Shown one piece after another: positions 1 to 11,530 of a stretch of 64,000 nt of DNA. The notes under the pieces were generated by a model, which did not search any database, was not told the DNA's origin, and worked only from the letters and a program-made list of their open reading frames with translations. The position numbers were made by a program, and so were the translations under genes. This DNA comes from Urechis unicinctus (Eukaryota > Annelida > Polychaeta > Xenopneusta > Urechidae). The DNA is taken from positions 9,142,500 to 9,206,499 of the forward strand of contig CM067351.1 in NCBI GenBank assembly GCA_034190875.2, given 5' to 3'. Within the stretch, counting starts at the first letter, position 1. Every line of letters begins with the position of its first letter.

Positions 1-1281
1 TTGCGCATGTCCGGATCATGAAACTGACTTGTGATATGCACCCCAGGTTTCCTGTGACGCCATCTACATTGTTGTATTCGCGTCCAATGAGAACACACAT
101 AATGTCTTGTAACAAAACAGCTGTGACCCATCAAGCAACAATATCACGCCATGCGACTGTTGTGCTTCCTTTGGAGTCATTTTCGTGGCTAAGCAAGAGC
201 AAATACTTCAGTACTTTTGAAAAGAGGACGAGAAGCTGAGCGTATGATTCAAAAGTACCCGAGAGACATGGCTGCTAATCGGAGCATCCCAAATCTGGAA
301 TGCGTGACCACTTGATGGCATGTTCTCAGTCTAGACTCTGGCACGCAGTATTGAAGATCATTAACACGTAAATATGGGCCGCAACCAGGGGCTATGGGTC
401 CTTGACTACACCATGTACACCTTGTGCCCTCTCCCGTGCAGTAACGCTTGTCATTGATATTCACCAGATGTATGTGTACAACATTCATGCACTAAATCGG
501 GTCATTGTAATATCGAAATGCAGGTATATTGTAGATGCATCAAGTGTATGCGAATACCATTATCTTTTTATTTGCCTCACTGTACTGGTGGGGTAACGCA
601 CATCAAGACCGCTTTTAATGATAGCACCAGCAACATTTCTCTACATTTGTACGATCTTCAGGGCCCTGATGTTATAAGGAGAAGCTATATACTGTGACTC
701 GACATCATCAGCTGTTATCATAAAGCGTCTGCAATTACAAGACTGTACGATTATCTTCAAACGAAGTGTAATGAATATACAGCATTGCAAGGGACAATAT
801 CAGTTATGAATGTGATTCGTTCAGCTGCTGTCTGTATTTTCCCCATGAATGTTGGATTATTTCAGGCGAACCCCCTGTAAAGCATAATATTATTTCAGAA
901 AGCCAGAATTGGTAAGACGTTGTTACAATGTACAGACTGCATTTATACGCATCTCTGGTACGCTTCCAAAATACTACAGAGGATTATAAACAGAAGCTGT
1001 GAGGAGGTCAATGGATGCTGTACGAATTGAACGGTCGATGTTGTTCACTATATTTTGATCATACAAACCTAACGCTTGAGTGCCGTAAGAAATGGAGATT
1101 CTTATTCAGCGTCTTTACATAAAAACCGATTGTTTATTGCATGGCAAAATTCAGTATAGGTCCCGCTACACCATCCACTGAACAGCTCCTATTTAGGTAT
1201 GAGCACCTTTAATGGACACAGCGTCATGCCAATATAACACTAATGAAGAATAGCTACCATTAAATATCCCATGAATATCGG

Positions 1282-1580
1282 TTAACAAGGGTCGTCATAT
1301 GTATGATAACCTCAACGCAATAAATTTCCGATAGTGTAAAACTGAGAGAATATGAATGTCCCAGAACAACACCACAAGGAGACGATACACTCTAACATTT
1401 CCGACCTCAAATGCGTGGGCTTTGCACATATTAGTACGCAAGAGTGCATCCATACTAGTTGAATGAACAGCTAGTTTACAGGAAACACCCGTCATTCTAG
1501 CAGTTGGATATCGGTTTTCAGAGAGTAAAACACCTCATACTGCGATGAATCAATTAAATAGTCACAACATTATGCTTCTT
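1282..1580 (+). repeat. Module R, copy 1
   Basis: Member of the recurrent ~300-bp module. It opens with 'aacaagggtcgtca' and carries the later landmarks 'gacctcaaatgc', 'gcacatattagta', 'catccatactagtt' and 'acacctcatactgcgatgaat'. The middle part ('gaagcacgagtggtcc') is replaced by unrelated sequence. The closest relative is the paralogue at 17588. Confidence 0.7.
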
Positions 1581-2050
1581 ACCGCGCCTTATTAACGTGC
1601 TGAGGGGGACATTTGGCATTTTCATTTTCCTTGGACGCAGATCATACTTCAGCTGCTAGCTATTGACAGCCTAGATGATCAACAATAAGTTATGTTTGTG
1701 ACTATCATTAAGCGATGATGAGTTAAGGTTCATGCTAGACACAATGATAAGTGGTCTGACAACATCAGCTTTAACAGTCGTGCATCTGATGAACACACGA
1801 TCAGTGTTAATCAAGTATTTTGTTATGCGTATCTATCTGAGTGTAATTAATATAATTCATTACCGATGACAAGCTTGATAATATGCAACGGCGCGCTGAC
1901 TTATTCGACTGTAGCTAGCATGTACATCATCGTGAATTGGACAACCTCGTCCAAACTGTCTTTATAAGCACAAGTTGAAATTAATATTGATTTCTACTAT
2001 CTCACCAGAATTCCTAATGTTTATACAATGTTCGTTCACTCAATGATACC

Positions 2051-2225
2051 CTTGAGGCGGCGCCTCCGTGTATTATACAAACTTGAGATGGTTTTCCATT
2101 TATGTGGCGCCGCAAATGCCACTCGAGTCACGAATGTTTTATCACAACTAAGTAGGACAGGACCTATTTGCACGAGTGAGTGGTCGAAATATGGAATTTT
2201 GGTATGATGGGCGGCCTTTTTAATG
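2051..2225 (+). repeat. GGCGCC-paired block, copy 1
   Basis: A GC-rich island in AT-rich sequence with two GGCGCC palindromes about 50 bases apart, joined by 'cttgagatggttttccattt' and followed by 'cactcgagtcacgaat'. It is truncated on its left relative to the copies at 18361 and 46011. No coding frame is shared by all four copies. Confidence 0.65.
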
Positions 2226-5200
2226 AATGCGTAGGACTAAGTGATGTCATGTGGCCCATAACTTTGCCAGTTCATCTCAAAACCTCTCTGGGTCAGATAT
2301 GATCTGCCCTCTACGAGCGCGACGAAACCGTCAATATGTGTTAGTGCTTTGTGTATTCATATTGATATGCGGACTACAACCATTGTATAAGAGTTAGTCA
2401 AGTCTAAAAATGACGTATTGGAATATTAGCGTTATTAGGCTTGGTGCAATCACTACAGAATCAACGCCATTGGACCAACTGTTCAAAACGATCGAATTGC
2501 GACGATCACAATTACCAGTCAGGTTTTCTCAGAGTCAGGTTACGAGGCTTATTCGTCAACCCAGTTATTGCATGGACCTGTATTCCCTTCAATGGTGGCA
2601 TGATGCTCAATTCTGTAAGGAGTAAGCCTCAACGAACCTCATGGTTAACTTACCCCATCTTAAGCTGTCAGAGCGCATACAATGTGTTTTCTGACGTACT
2701 GTTATGAAGCCAGTGTTATCCCCATTAGAAGTGTAGTGCTCATTCTGTCATATTACACCATTGACCAAATGGGTAACATATATAACGCCGCTGATTAATA
2801 AATCCTAGTTCGATAAACATAGAAAGTTCAACGATAGAACATAGTACGACTTAAGACGGTACTTACTTAAGTCAGTGTTGTCTGCGCTGTTTGATAACAC
2901 ATGACAGCCAGCAAAATGATCCACCTTTATTGTTTGAGTGAATGTTAAACAACAGATTGAATTAATCTTTTTCGTTGGACGCTTTATGCAGGCAGCCATC
3001 GAAAGAACGAAATGACATACAAGACAGGTACGTGCATGGCGTACTAACATAGATTCATTCTCGTCTCGATAACGATAGTTAGCTACGATTATCTTGTCGA
3101 TTTTATTATCGCTACACTCAAAATATTACAATATTGCACAGCATTAATTGTTCCATAAACAGGCCAGTCACACGAGGGAATGTAACGATTGCTTTTCGGC
3201 ATCACTTACATCAACCAAGCGGGTTATCCACCGCCCACAGCTCATTACGTCAAGCCAATAAAGGTAATCATGACCGCTTAGAGACCTTTATCTGTTATCG
3301 TCGCGGTGTGAACTGTTCACGGTGAGCGTAAATGGACCATTAGTACCAATAATACCTCACCAAATCCTCTGTAAAGATGCTGCTAAATTGCTATCGCCAA
3401 AAATGGATATTGAGCCTATGGCATGTTTCCATTAGTTCAGCAGAGGAGTAATTGGCGTAAACCTCTATGGCTGACTCGCTTTATCTGACGTTTAATCACT
3501 ATATCACCACACTTTCAGGTATGTTAAGATAGAGAGATATTTTGCTGCCATAATGCATGGGAATGTGTTGTCAACTCTAAGTTTATCAAAGGAAATCGCT
3601 ATAATTGATAGCTGAATAAAGGTCAGTTATTCGGAATATAAATGTAATTCACGGGAGCATATAGTTAGAAAAGCAGGCATATTTTAGTGCATAATGACGT
3701 TGATAATCCCATATCCTCTATTAGCCCCGAAACTGCGCTGTGCAACTTTCATTGGAACTTATGGATCAATGTCGATTGGAGCGCATGTCAATGAAAGTAT
3801 GCTAGGACGTTCTGACATCCATTCCTTTTATATTCCGCCGAACCATTGCCTGTTGACAAAGCAACACCTGGTCATTTCCGAGAGTTCTCAAAAACTTAGT
3901 TCTTCTTTGAATAACGCACTGAGATAGTGGATAACGAGTTCATTTTCTTTGCTAACAAGTGTCCCTTAACCAACCACAGCTGTGTTCTCAGGGTACAGTG
4001 GATATCCTAACAATACATGATACAATGACTTCCAGAGAGATACGAGGCGCAAACACAAAATGTCCCAATTTGTGCGCTGTGTGTAAATACATGCTAGTTA
4101 ATTTTTGATAATATCTGTTCATGTCTTTTTTCACCCACTGATAACAGTGAACCCATCAAAATAAAAAGGCAGAAACCAGCGAACACATATGTCGTGGGTG
4201 GTTCATATGTATATTTATACCATTTGTTTTGTCAGTATTGCACATTGAAGTTGCTCGTCACTGCACATTTAGCACGGAGAAAACACACATTGGACTGATC
4301 ACCACCTCGTCCTGAAGAGAATGCTGGGCCGCATTAACCGATTGGTAAACCATCAATGGTTTCGACGAATAATCCATATTCGTGGACTAATGACATCCTT
4401 TTCTGACTCATTACAGCATTATTCAATCCATATGACTCCATAGAAAAATTGTAAAATCTTGTTTTCTCCAACACTGTGTTGCCCGGGGTGCTTTAGATAC
4501 ATGTCACGGTGTATATATCTTCCAAGATGTAATCAGTACTATAAACACGTATAAACAATTATTGATTAAAACTGAGGCATGATACGTGAAGGCACCTACA
4601 TCTACCAATTGAGGGTACAAATAGATGTAACACCACCCCACCAAATACAATGCTAACATTACACCCAACCTGCCTGCAAAACGCATTCTGTGAGCTGTCT
4701 GAGTGGTGTGTGCGCATTCAATTATCTCTTCAAATGCCAAAGAACCAAACTATTGTAACCGACGCCTCTGACTTTACACCAGCGTTTGTAGTTGATGATT
4801 TATTCTCTACGCAGAGTAGCATTCACTTGCAGCTCTGATTTAACGAAGAATAGCTACTGCTGAATTGTTTATATACGCTAATTATCCGGATGTTTTCTGA
4901 AAAATGGTCTTCATAATATAACTAAGGGCAGAAAACCCATAAGTGGAGCAAACAGCTTACAGCTGCAATGCTTATCATTCACCTATTCACCAGATGTTTG
5001 GTCTGTCTATAACGAACATGATATTGCGCTCAACAATGCTGTTGTTAGCAGGTAGGATAAAACACCCTTTTTTGCGGTAATCTACTACCAGTTCCCGCCT
5101 TGTAAAGCCCTCATAGCTTGATGAAACGTCTGCTTGATTGAGATACGACAATGCTGGTGGTTTGACCGAAGCCATGGCTAGAAGCTTGGATGTGCTTTAT

Positions 5201-7060
5201 GCGGCGCACATCCCGCGTACTCCTTCTGCTAACGTAGGGAAGGACATTTAGTGTCTTCTTGGTTCTGATATGGGGGCAAGTCACTGTGATCAATGGATGT
5301 GCCAATAGCGACATATGTCAAGTGCATGATTTGTATGTGCACCAATGCAGGCACTCGTGTCTGATAAATATACAGGCTTGATCTGCAAAAGGCATGTACA
5401 TTATGTTTTTCGAGTATCAAGGGTCTCAAAATAATTGATTAATTGCATTTCTTGATCCGGGACACTTACATTCTCACAATTCGTATAACAAAAAGTACGA
5501 AAATGTGCCCTCTCAGATATCTGTTCTTGCGAAACACCATGAATGCAAAAATATGGCTTCACATTACTTAGGTGGGGCTATACAAATCTATGTTTAGCAC
5601 TTTACCATTCACCGGGAAATTCTTGAATATATTCGAATTGTACAGTGTATCATATAATGTGAATTAGAAAAATATAATAACATTCATTTATCGTAGTTAA
5701 ATTTTCTGTAAGCGTCGGAAGAAATGTATATTGAATGATATTATACATATGAAATAGTTGATGGATTACGTCTTAGTCTACTGTCAACAATTGCCTACCG
5801 TCGTTATGGTAACAAGGAACCCACTACACAATGTGAGCCCAGATACTCGGAACGCAACAAAGCCTGTGTGGAGCAGAGAATGGTGAGTAGTAGCATCATC
5901 TCTAATTGCATTGGAGAACCCATACAATAGGCTATTTATGTCGTTGGGTCCACGGCAGTAATTATTTTATCACAGTAGGCAGTACTGAACAATTAATATC
6001 AATTTCAATGTTTGACATCAACATCAGACAATAGTTGCATTAACTACACTACTAGCTTCAAACTTATAAAAGGACAATCAAAAGACGGCGCTTGAACCAA
6101 GCATGGGAAAACAATAACCAAAACTCCAATTAGCAATGGTCAGTTGTAATTTAGTTTCCAAATCTGTCGATTATCCATACAATAAAATTACTGGACGCCA
6201 TTGTTAAGCACAATGAAATAAATGATAATATTCAGCATGCTATACTGCCTTTCCACCATCGTGTATTCATTATGCGACGAATATTACTAGGCGGATATGC
6301 TGTTTGTAGATATGTGCAGATTTTTTTTTTCCAAACCGCTTGATGTTGTACAATCTTAATATACGATAACTAATGAAATGTAAACATCGCAGCTGCATGG
6401 TCATCCAAAATGAATCGTATCTAATGGTTCAACGCAATATTTAACCGCAATTGCCCCTCAGATACAACTAACATTTTATTGCTTAGGACAACAATTGGTA
6501 TTATCTCCCTAATCCTTTTTATAGAGAAGAGAGATAAGACACTCGCTCCCGTAAGTGAATGAGTTCATGTAAGTTCAGCGAGTTGAATTGGTGGCTTAGT
6601 TGTAACGCAATCATTAAGCCTTTGATGCCTCGCAAATTGGACAGACTGCTTGCGCGTCAGATTTGGATGAAATGTGGTGCTTTGGACGGACAACTACACT
6701 GCGCATGGGATATTACAGAGGAAAATGTGATTTGTCTGGTGTAGTTTGCTTTATGGGGCTTTTTGTGTTGGGTTAAAAGTTGGGTTGTTTCTGAACAGTG
6801 AATATATTGCCGTGTTCGTTTTGACTAACTCAATGCTGTGTCAATGACTGAATTAACTAAAACACTGGTAATCTGTCTACGTAGTTGTGGCGAGTGAGTG
6901 GATCGAGGAGGTGACACTGAACTCATTCTCACCAACATTGTGTATAGCATGAACACCTACCCCGCCGATAATACCAGGCGTGTCGCGATTTCTACTAGTT
7001 TGAGGAAATGCAGCAAGCGAAGAAAATATTGTGGGGTGTAGGGGTGGTGATATCAAAGAG

Positions 7061-7835
7061 TTCATAGCTCTGCGGTGATCGCTTCCCGGATAATAATACA
7101 TTCCAATCGCTAGATGGCGCTACTGTGACATAAACAAAAGTATTGGGAATACTGGGCTGTCATCACTGCGATTGTTGAAAGCGGGAAAATGTCTTTTCAC
7201 AGAGCCTTGTCACTACCAAAACACGTCGCACAATGGTCTTATGAATAGCGAAAACAGCAAGTACTCTATTAAATAAATGTCAACTTGATAAATTATGGAA
7301 AACAGTTCGCCTCTTACAGCGTCAACACAATTTACGATCCTGGATCTTTCATGACCACACTGTGGATGGTACTTTTAGATTGTCAATGTCTGAAGCGAGG
7401 GAACTGTGCTGGGGTCGACATAAACATTTTTGGCATGTCAGAGGGATGTGAAGGTCTCAAGCGAACAGTTTATAGAGCTGCGCTGCGTGACAATTATGAA
7501 ATTACTCGAAAAACACCACCGACATCAGGCGACGATACCATGAAATCAACAAAAGCACATGGGACTGTTGATCCAACGTCTCGGGGCACGGCGGCTGCTA
7601 AAGATATGTCATATGTCATCTCATTGGTCGAGGCGACTACAGCTCCAAAGAAAACAGAGCATTCCACGTGGTTTTAAGAGACGCTATGACAAGACGCTAT
7701 GACAATAACACTACGGCTAACAGCTGGCGTCTTCACATATTCCCTCGGGCGGAAGCCTTGAGTGAGCACTAACTCTTAGTGAAGCTATCCCACTTTTTGA
7801 CGATATCCCCCCCACCATTAGTACTGCCCACATAG
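7061..7835 (+). other. Interval present in copy 1, absent from copy 2
   Basis: Copy 2 passes from the equivalent of about 7050 to that of 7836 through only some 60 unrelated bases (24295-24345), so this is a deletion in copy 2 or an insertion in copy 1. Part of it (7296-7590) is related to 57490-57665. It contains 'ctagatggcgctac' near 7109, which resembles an insect/vertebrate CTCF core, and a 12-base direct repeat 'agacgctatgac' at about 7680-7702. Confidence 0.5.
7285..7677 (+). CDS. Unrecognised 130-aa open frame, probably not a gene
   Basis: This is the longest open frame outside the minisatellite. The product resembles no family I recognise; it is polar, without a clear membrane segment or signal peptide. 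The only point in its favour is a second frame at 57302-57643 that reads the homologous DNA in the same phase: KQFAS-x-SV-xxx-Y-x-P-x-SF is shared, and the 'gatgataccatgaaatca' block recurs downstream. Against it, the shared part is only about 20 residues, after which the two sequences diverge by indels; copy 2 of the large duplication lacks the interval; and a decayed LINE begins directly downstream. It could be the 5' part of that LINE or chance. I would not treat it as a functional gene. Confidence 0.15.
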   Translation: MINYGKQFASYSVNTIYDPGSFMTTLWMVLLDCQCLKRGNCAGVDINIFGMSEGCEGLKRTVYRAALRDNYEITRKTPPTSGDDTMKSTKAHGTVDPTSRGTAAAKDMSYVISLVEATTAPKKTEHSTWF

Positions 7836-8520
7836 CTGTACTGGAAAATGTCATCGGAGGCCTTCAAAAATGTATCCATCAGTTCACAGGGTTTTGCAAA
7901 AGATACAAAAAGCAAACCCCGTCGAAACATGCCCAATCAGCCTCTGTGAGAGGGTGACGCAGTTGGAGGAAAACGTCAAAGTGCTTTCAAAGCACCTAGA
8001 AGAGTCCAATCCCTGAAAAATACATCCATTTTCTGGTGCCGCTTGTGGCGATAGAATGGATGCCCTACTACCGGGATTATTAGAGATATAATGCTTAAGG
8101 CTTAAAATAAGACTACAAAACGGAATCTTGGAACATCATGCGCCAACAAGACAAATTAGTAGCCAACAGATTGGCGGCTGCACACGCGTTCAAAAATAAC
8201 CCGTTTGTAAGAAATTAAGCGTAAGTGTGTTCAACCCTACCCTTGAGGACGATACTCATGATGTGATTGATATTTGCGACAAACTGTTTTTCATATAACG
8301 AGCTTGAAATCAACGATCTTTACAGATCCATATGTAAAGATGCCACATTGTGCTGCAAAGCGAGCAAATGCACTTCTGATCATATCATAACCGTTACGCA
8401 GGTCGAATCCGCAAAGTAGAATTTGAAACCAGATAAAACCTCTGGTAATTCTGAAATCAGCTCCGATCTTATTAAGAATGCCTGCCAAGAATTGTTTGTT
8501 CATATCTCACTGTTAACTTC
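7836..8520 (+). pseudogene. Decayed non-LTR retrotransposon (CR1/L2-like LINE), copy 1
   Basis: A broken, internally deleted LINE on the + strand. Near 7935-8017 the frame reads a short helix-forming stretch (ERVTQLEENVKVLSKHLEE) ending at a stop, suggestive of the coiled coil of a LINE ORF1 protein. After a jump, 8137-8290 reads 'RQQDKLVANRLAAAHAFKNN', like the linker between endonuclease and reverse transcriptase. From about 8305 one frame continues ELEINDLYRSICKDA, then SDHIITV, a stop, LKPDKTSGNS, SSDLIKNACQELFVHISLL. The LKP-x-K-x-x-G-N and SD-x-I-x-NA patterns are those I associate with the N-terminal reverse transcriptase region of CR1/L2-type elements. Catalytic RT motifs, the endonuclease and the 3' end are absent. 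It is not functional. Confidence 0.7.
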
Positions 8521-9060
8521 CTTTTCACTTTTATAAAATCACAGTATTGTTTCGGCAGCTATTTTGGAGTTGGTGATGGGTTGAAAGGAGTCGCTGAACC
8601 GATGATAAGATCCTAGTGTGTGCGTCACGTGATGCATGTCCTGCGTGTTGGCTTGAGGAATCAAATGCTGGGTTGGTGAGGCCGCTGTGGAAGCATCTGT
8701 AGTAGCAAGTGATGAACTGGAGCAGTTGAAGCATCTGTAGTAGCAAGTGATGAACTGGAGCAGTTGAAGCGTCTGTAGTAGCAAGTGATGAACTGGAGCA
8801 GTTGAAGCGTCTGTAGTAGCAAGTGATTAACTGGAGCTGGGCAGTATGATATCTTGCCGGTCGATAAATATTGCATTAATTGCATCTCGACAAATTTAAC
8901 TAGATGATCGCATTTGCAATTTGTTCATATTAGGTCGTAGTATAATGATTGCCTTTATTATACGAACATTGTTATATCCAAATGCAGATAGAGGGATCAA
9001 AAGCATGGTGTTTGCTCAGTCACATCCATTTAGCAGTCAACATAAAGCATATGTGGCATT
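8515..9060 (+). repeat. Module S, copy 1
   Basis: Starts at 'cttccttttcac', carries 'gataagatcctagtgtgtgc', a GA-rich middle, 'gcaatttgttcatatta' and 'gtttgctcagtcacatcca'. Copies lie at 11020, 25060, 28020, 33700 and 37780. It abuts the LINE fragment so closely that the last LINE codons and the first S bases cannot be separated. Confidence 0.7.
8690..8841 (+). repeat. 38-bp tandem repeat, four units
   Basis: Units start at 8690, 8728, 8766 and 8804, each exactly 38 bases, beginning 'gaagcatctgtagtagcaag' or 'gaagcgtctg...'. The last unit diverges at its end ('ggagctggg'). The matching place in copy 2 (about 25458-25497) has a single unit, so the expansion belongs to copy 1. Thirty-eight is not a multiple of three, so this is not a coding repeat. 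Confidence 0.9.
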
Positions 9061-9329
9061 TCAATGTATGTTTCATGCACCGCACATTGTCTCCCAGTCA
9101 TAAGGCATAAATGCGTGATTCTCCGTCCATTCATCAATGCCAATTTGCGTGTGACGCATACATTTCCAGGGCTAAGCCTGTTTTCATTGCTCGCAATGCA
9201 GGTATTATATATTGCGTCTGTTGGTTTACCGATAATTATTTGCTTATAACGGCCTTCATTTCTTTCAGGCTATTAACATTACAACAAATTATAACTGTGG
9301 GTAGGTGCTTTGTGTCAGCTCATAATGCT

Positions 9330-9655
9330 TCATATACTGACTTCCATAAAGGGTAGGATACCGCAGAGACTAATCTTTTGTGAGGTACCAGTAACATTCA
9401 TCCAACCAATGTCACTATAAATACTACTTTCTGTGATTGTTGTTATTACACAAAGAGCTGTCTGATGTCTTTTGTTCCAATTTACAATAGGCTTTAGACA
9501 AAAGTTTCGCATGGAGCCTTCCCGAGATTCTCTATTTATAATACTAATATGAAATTGTTGTAATGGATGATATGTATATGATCCCCAGCCGCCCACCCGA
9601 ACCCACACCCCAACAGAGTATAGATCGTCACAGCGCATAACGAAATATAGGACAA
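9330..9655 (+). repeat. Module T, empty of retroposon
   Basis: Contains 'cataaagggtaggatacc', 'accagtaacattcatcc' and 'caatgtcactataaatac'. Related stretches are at 33860-34170, 39000-39360 and 57794-57990, with more distant ones near 14545 and 20735. Here the 'ccaaccaatgtcactataaa' junction is uninterrupted, giving an empty-site reference for the insertion at 39096-39270. Confidence 0.65.
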
Positions 9656-9870
9656 CCAATTCATAAGCTGCGTCATGGATAACTTAACGCAACAAAGCGT
9701 GCATGTCTCAGAGAGGGATGACGAGTTACATTGCTTCCGTTCCAGTTAATGACCTACATAAGTGGATGAGAATATGGTTTGGTTTGCAGTATATTGCCAA
9801 ATCATCCCAAATCAAACAATCCCAACATGAAAATAGTCAGCTGAACATGTACTCTATCTCCCATGATATA

Positions 9871-10003
9871 AAACTGATTGAAGCACGATTGGTCCAAAGC
9901 AATCTTATTGGTAGCTGGATGTAGCAGTTTGTAGAGTGAAGACACCTCAGCCTGCAATAATCGATTTAAAAGTTGAACGATGAAGTGTAATAGCATCACT
10001 TAG
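9871..10003 (+). repeat. Module R, 3' part
   Basis: Carries 'attgaagcacgattggtcc', then jumps directly to 'ttattggtagctggatgta', 'gaagacacctcag' and 'cgatttaaaagttgaacgatg'. The middle of the module is deleted, as in the copy at 35816, where the 'gcaatc...attggtagctggatgta' junction recurs. Confidence 0.6.
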
Positions 10004-11019
10004 GAGAGAGGAAGATTGCTTTGAACGTTTCCTATGCGGTAAAGCATGTTTTGTTTATTCACATGGCTCACCGAATAGCGCCGGCATCTGAAATTGTACA
10101 TGCCACTGGCGAATAAATACCACAACCTAGATTCGCGTTTCCTACGCCCGCCTCTTTCCACCACATTGTGATGAATACACACAAAGATTCAACACCTTAA
10201 CGCACCAGATATACATGATCGCACCACATGATAAACTCTATACTTATAAGTGTGTCCATTAAAACAGTTCCAGGTGCCAATAATATTGCTGCATACAGGA
10301 ATGATAAGTGGCCTTATATCATCATCTGTGATCATGGTTCGCCTGAGTTTTACAGTGTTATCGTTTATGGACGAACATATCTACTGAAAATAATGAATAA
10401 ACCCATCGCCAGAGGCAAAATTGCCAGCAATCTTAACATATAGGGTCACGCTCTACAACATTTACTCCATCGTGTATTGGACATATTATGCATATTCATT
10501 CCTTTTAAACCACAGGTTGCGGGATTGATGGTTACAAGTAGATAGTTCAATCGTCGATCAATAACAAAGCCAAAGATTTAGTGAGAGCATGTGCATTATT
10601 TCCTTCAAATATTTGGAATAACTACCGTGACGTGAAGGCTCCAGACAATGTAGTTCACTCTGGGCCGTGAGGGCGTTATTGTGTCTAAGAAGTGGGGGAG
10701 GGGGTAGGGTGGTTATACGGCTGCGATGCTTTTTTAGCGATGAAATATGTGTAGGACATTTGATTCACATTCAACCTCATGGCTGTAGGGGCCAATGTAG
10801 CACGCACCCTCTTAATGCTGCAAACCATACATAAACAGGTCGCGGAAGTAACCCGTTATCCATCCTGACAACTTATTCTAGCAGGTTCCTTCCCATTTAC
10901 GCTGCAAACCTCAGAACACACATTACTTATAAAAATCATCTCCTGAAACAATTGCATTTTTCAGGTTTCTTGATCGAGCTCCGCTCTGTGAGTAGATAAA
11001 CACATTGCCTCTTTCGAAC

Positions 11020-11530
11020 ATTTTTTCATTCTCATGGATAACCTTACACTTTCTGGGCAGCTAACTTTAATTTGGCGAAAGATCTTACCGCCATTCTGGA
11101 CACAGTGCTGGTTCGACAGAAATCGCTGAAGCGCTGATAAGATCCTGATGAGTGTTTCATGTGGTACATGTATTGCGTGTCTTCAGTGGCTCCGGAAAAA
11201 TATGTTCAGTGTAAGGGAAGCCGCTGATGAGCCCAAATTTGCAGAGTTAGGACACGGAGTCTGGCACCTTCAATTGTAGCGAGTGAATAAATTAGGCTGG
11301 GGAGAATGACATTCTGCTGATCGGTGCAATCCGAAACTCATTTGCAGTTTGGTCACATTTACATTTACTTTTAGTCTTTTGGGCATATAACCTGTATAAT
11401 TATGCATATATACATGCATGATTACACACATTGATATCCTAATGCAGAACGAAAGGGGGATACCCATTGTGTCAACTGCAACACATACACTTACCGGTAA
11501 ATGATGTGCATTGGACGTAAAAAGACAACA
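11020..11530 (+). repeat. Module S, copy 2
   Basis: Shares 'gctgaagcgctgataagatc', 'catgtggtacatgtattgcg', 'gaatgacattctgctgatcg' and 'tttggtcacattta' with the copy at 28020. The two are paralogous through the large duplication. Confidence 0.7.

Larger units (their letters stand above)
1..7060 (+). repeat. Large duplicated segment, copy 1, first half (A1)
   Basis: This stretch aligns collinearly with 16353-24300. Anchors are 1/16353, 992/17403, 1155/17449, 1490/17781, 3690/20019, 5000/22220 and 6559/23783. By eye the match is high between many small indels. Copy 1 has about 115 bases (1040-1155) that copy 2 lacks, and it lacks about 870 bases that copy 2 carries at about 20100-20980. It begins inside the unit, because the window edge falls within homologous sequence. 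No open frame here is conserved in frame across copies; short frames such as 402-596 have a counterpart at 16800-16991 but a third copy (51110-51270) is broken by stops. I see no gene. Confidence 0.85.

Noticed and set aside
402-596. 64-aa frame with a similar frame at 16800-16991
   Set aside because: A third copy at 51110-51270 has stops; the similarity is explained by recent duplication of DNA.
4080-4440. Possible assembly of two haplotypes as tandem copies
   Set aside because: Not fully excluded, but copies 1, 2 and 3 differ by many large indels and substitutions, more than expected between alleles.
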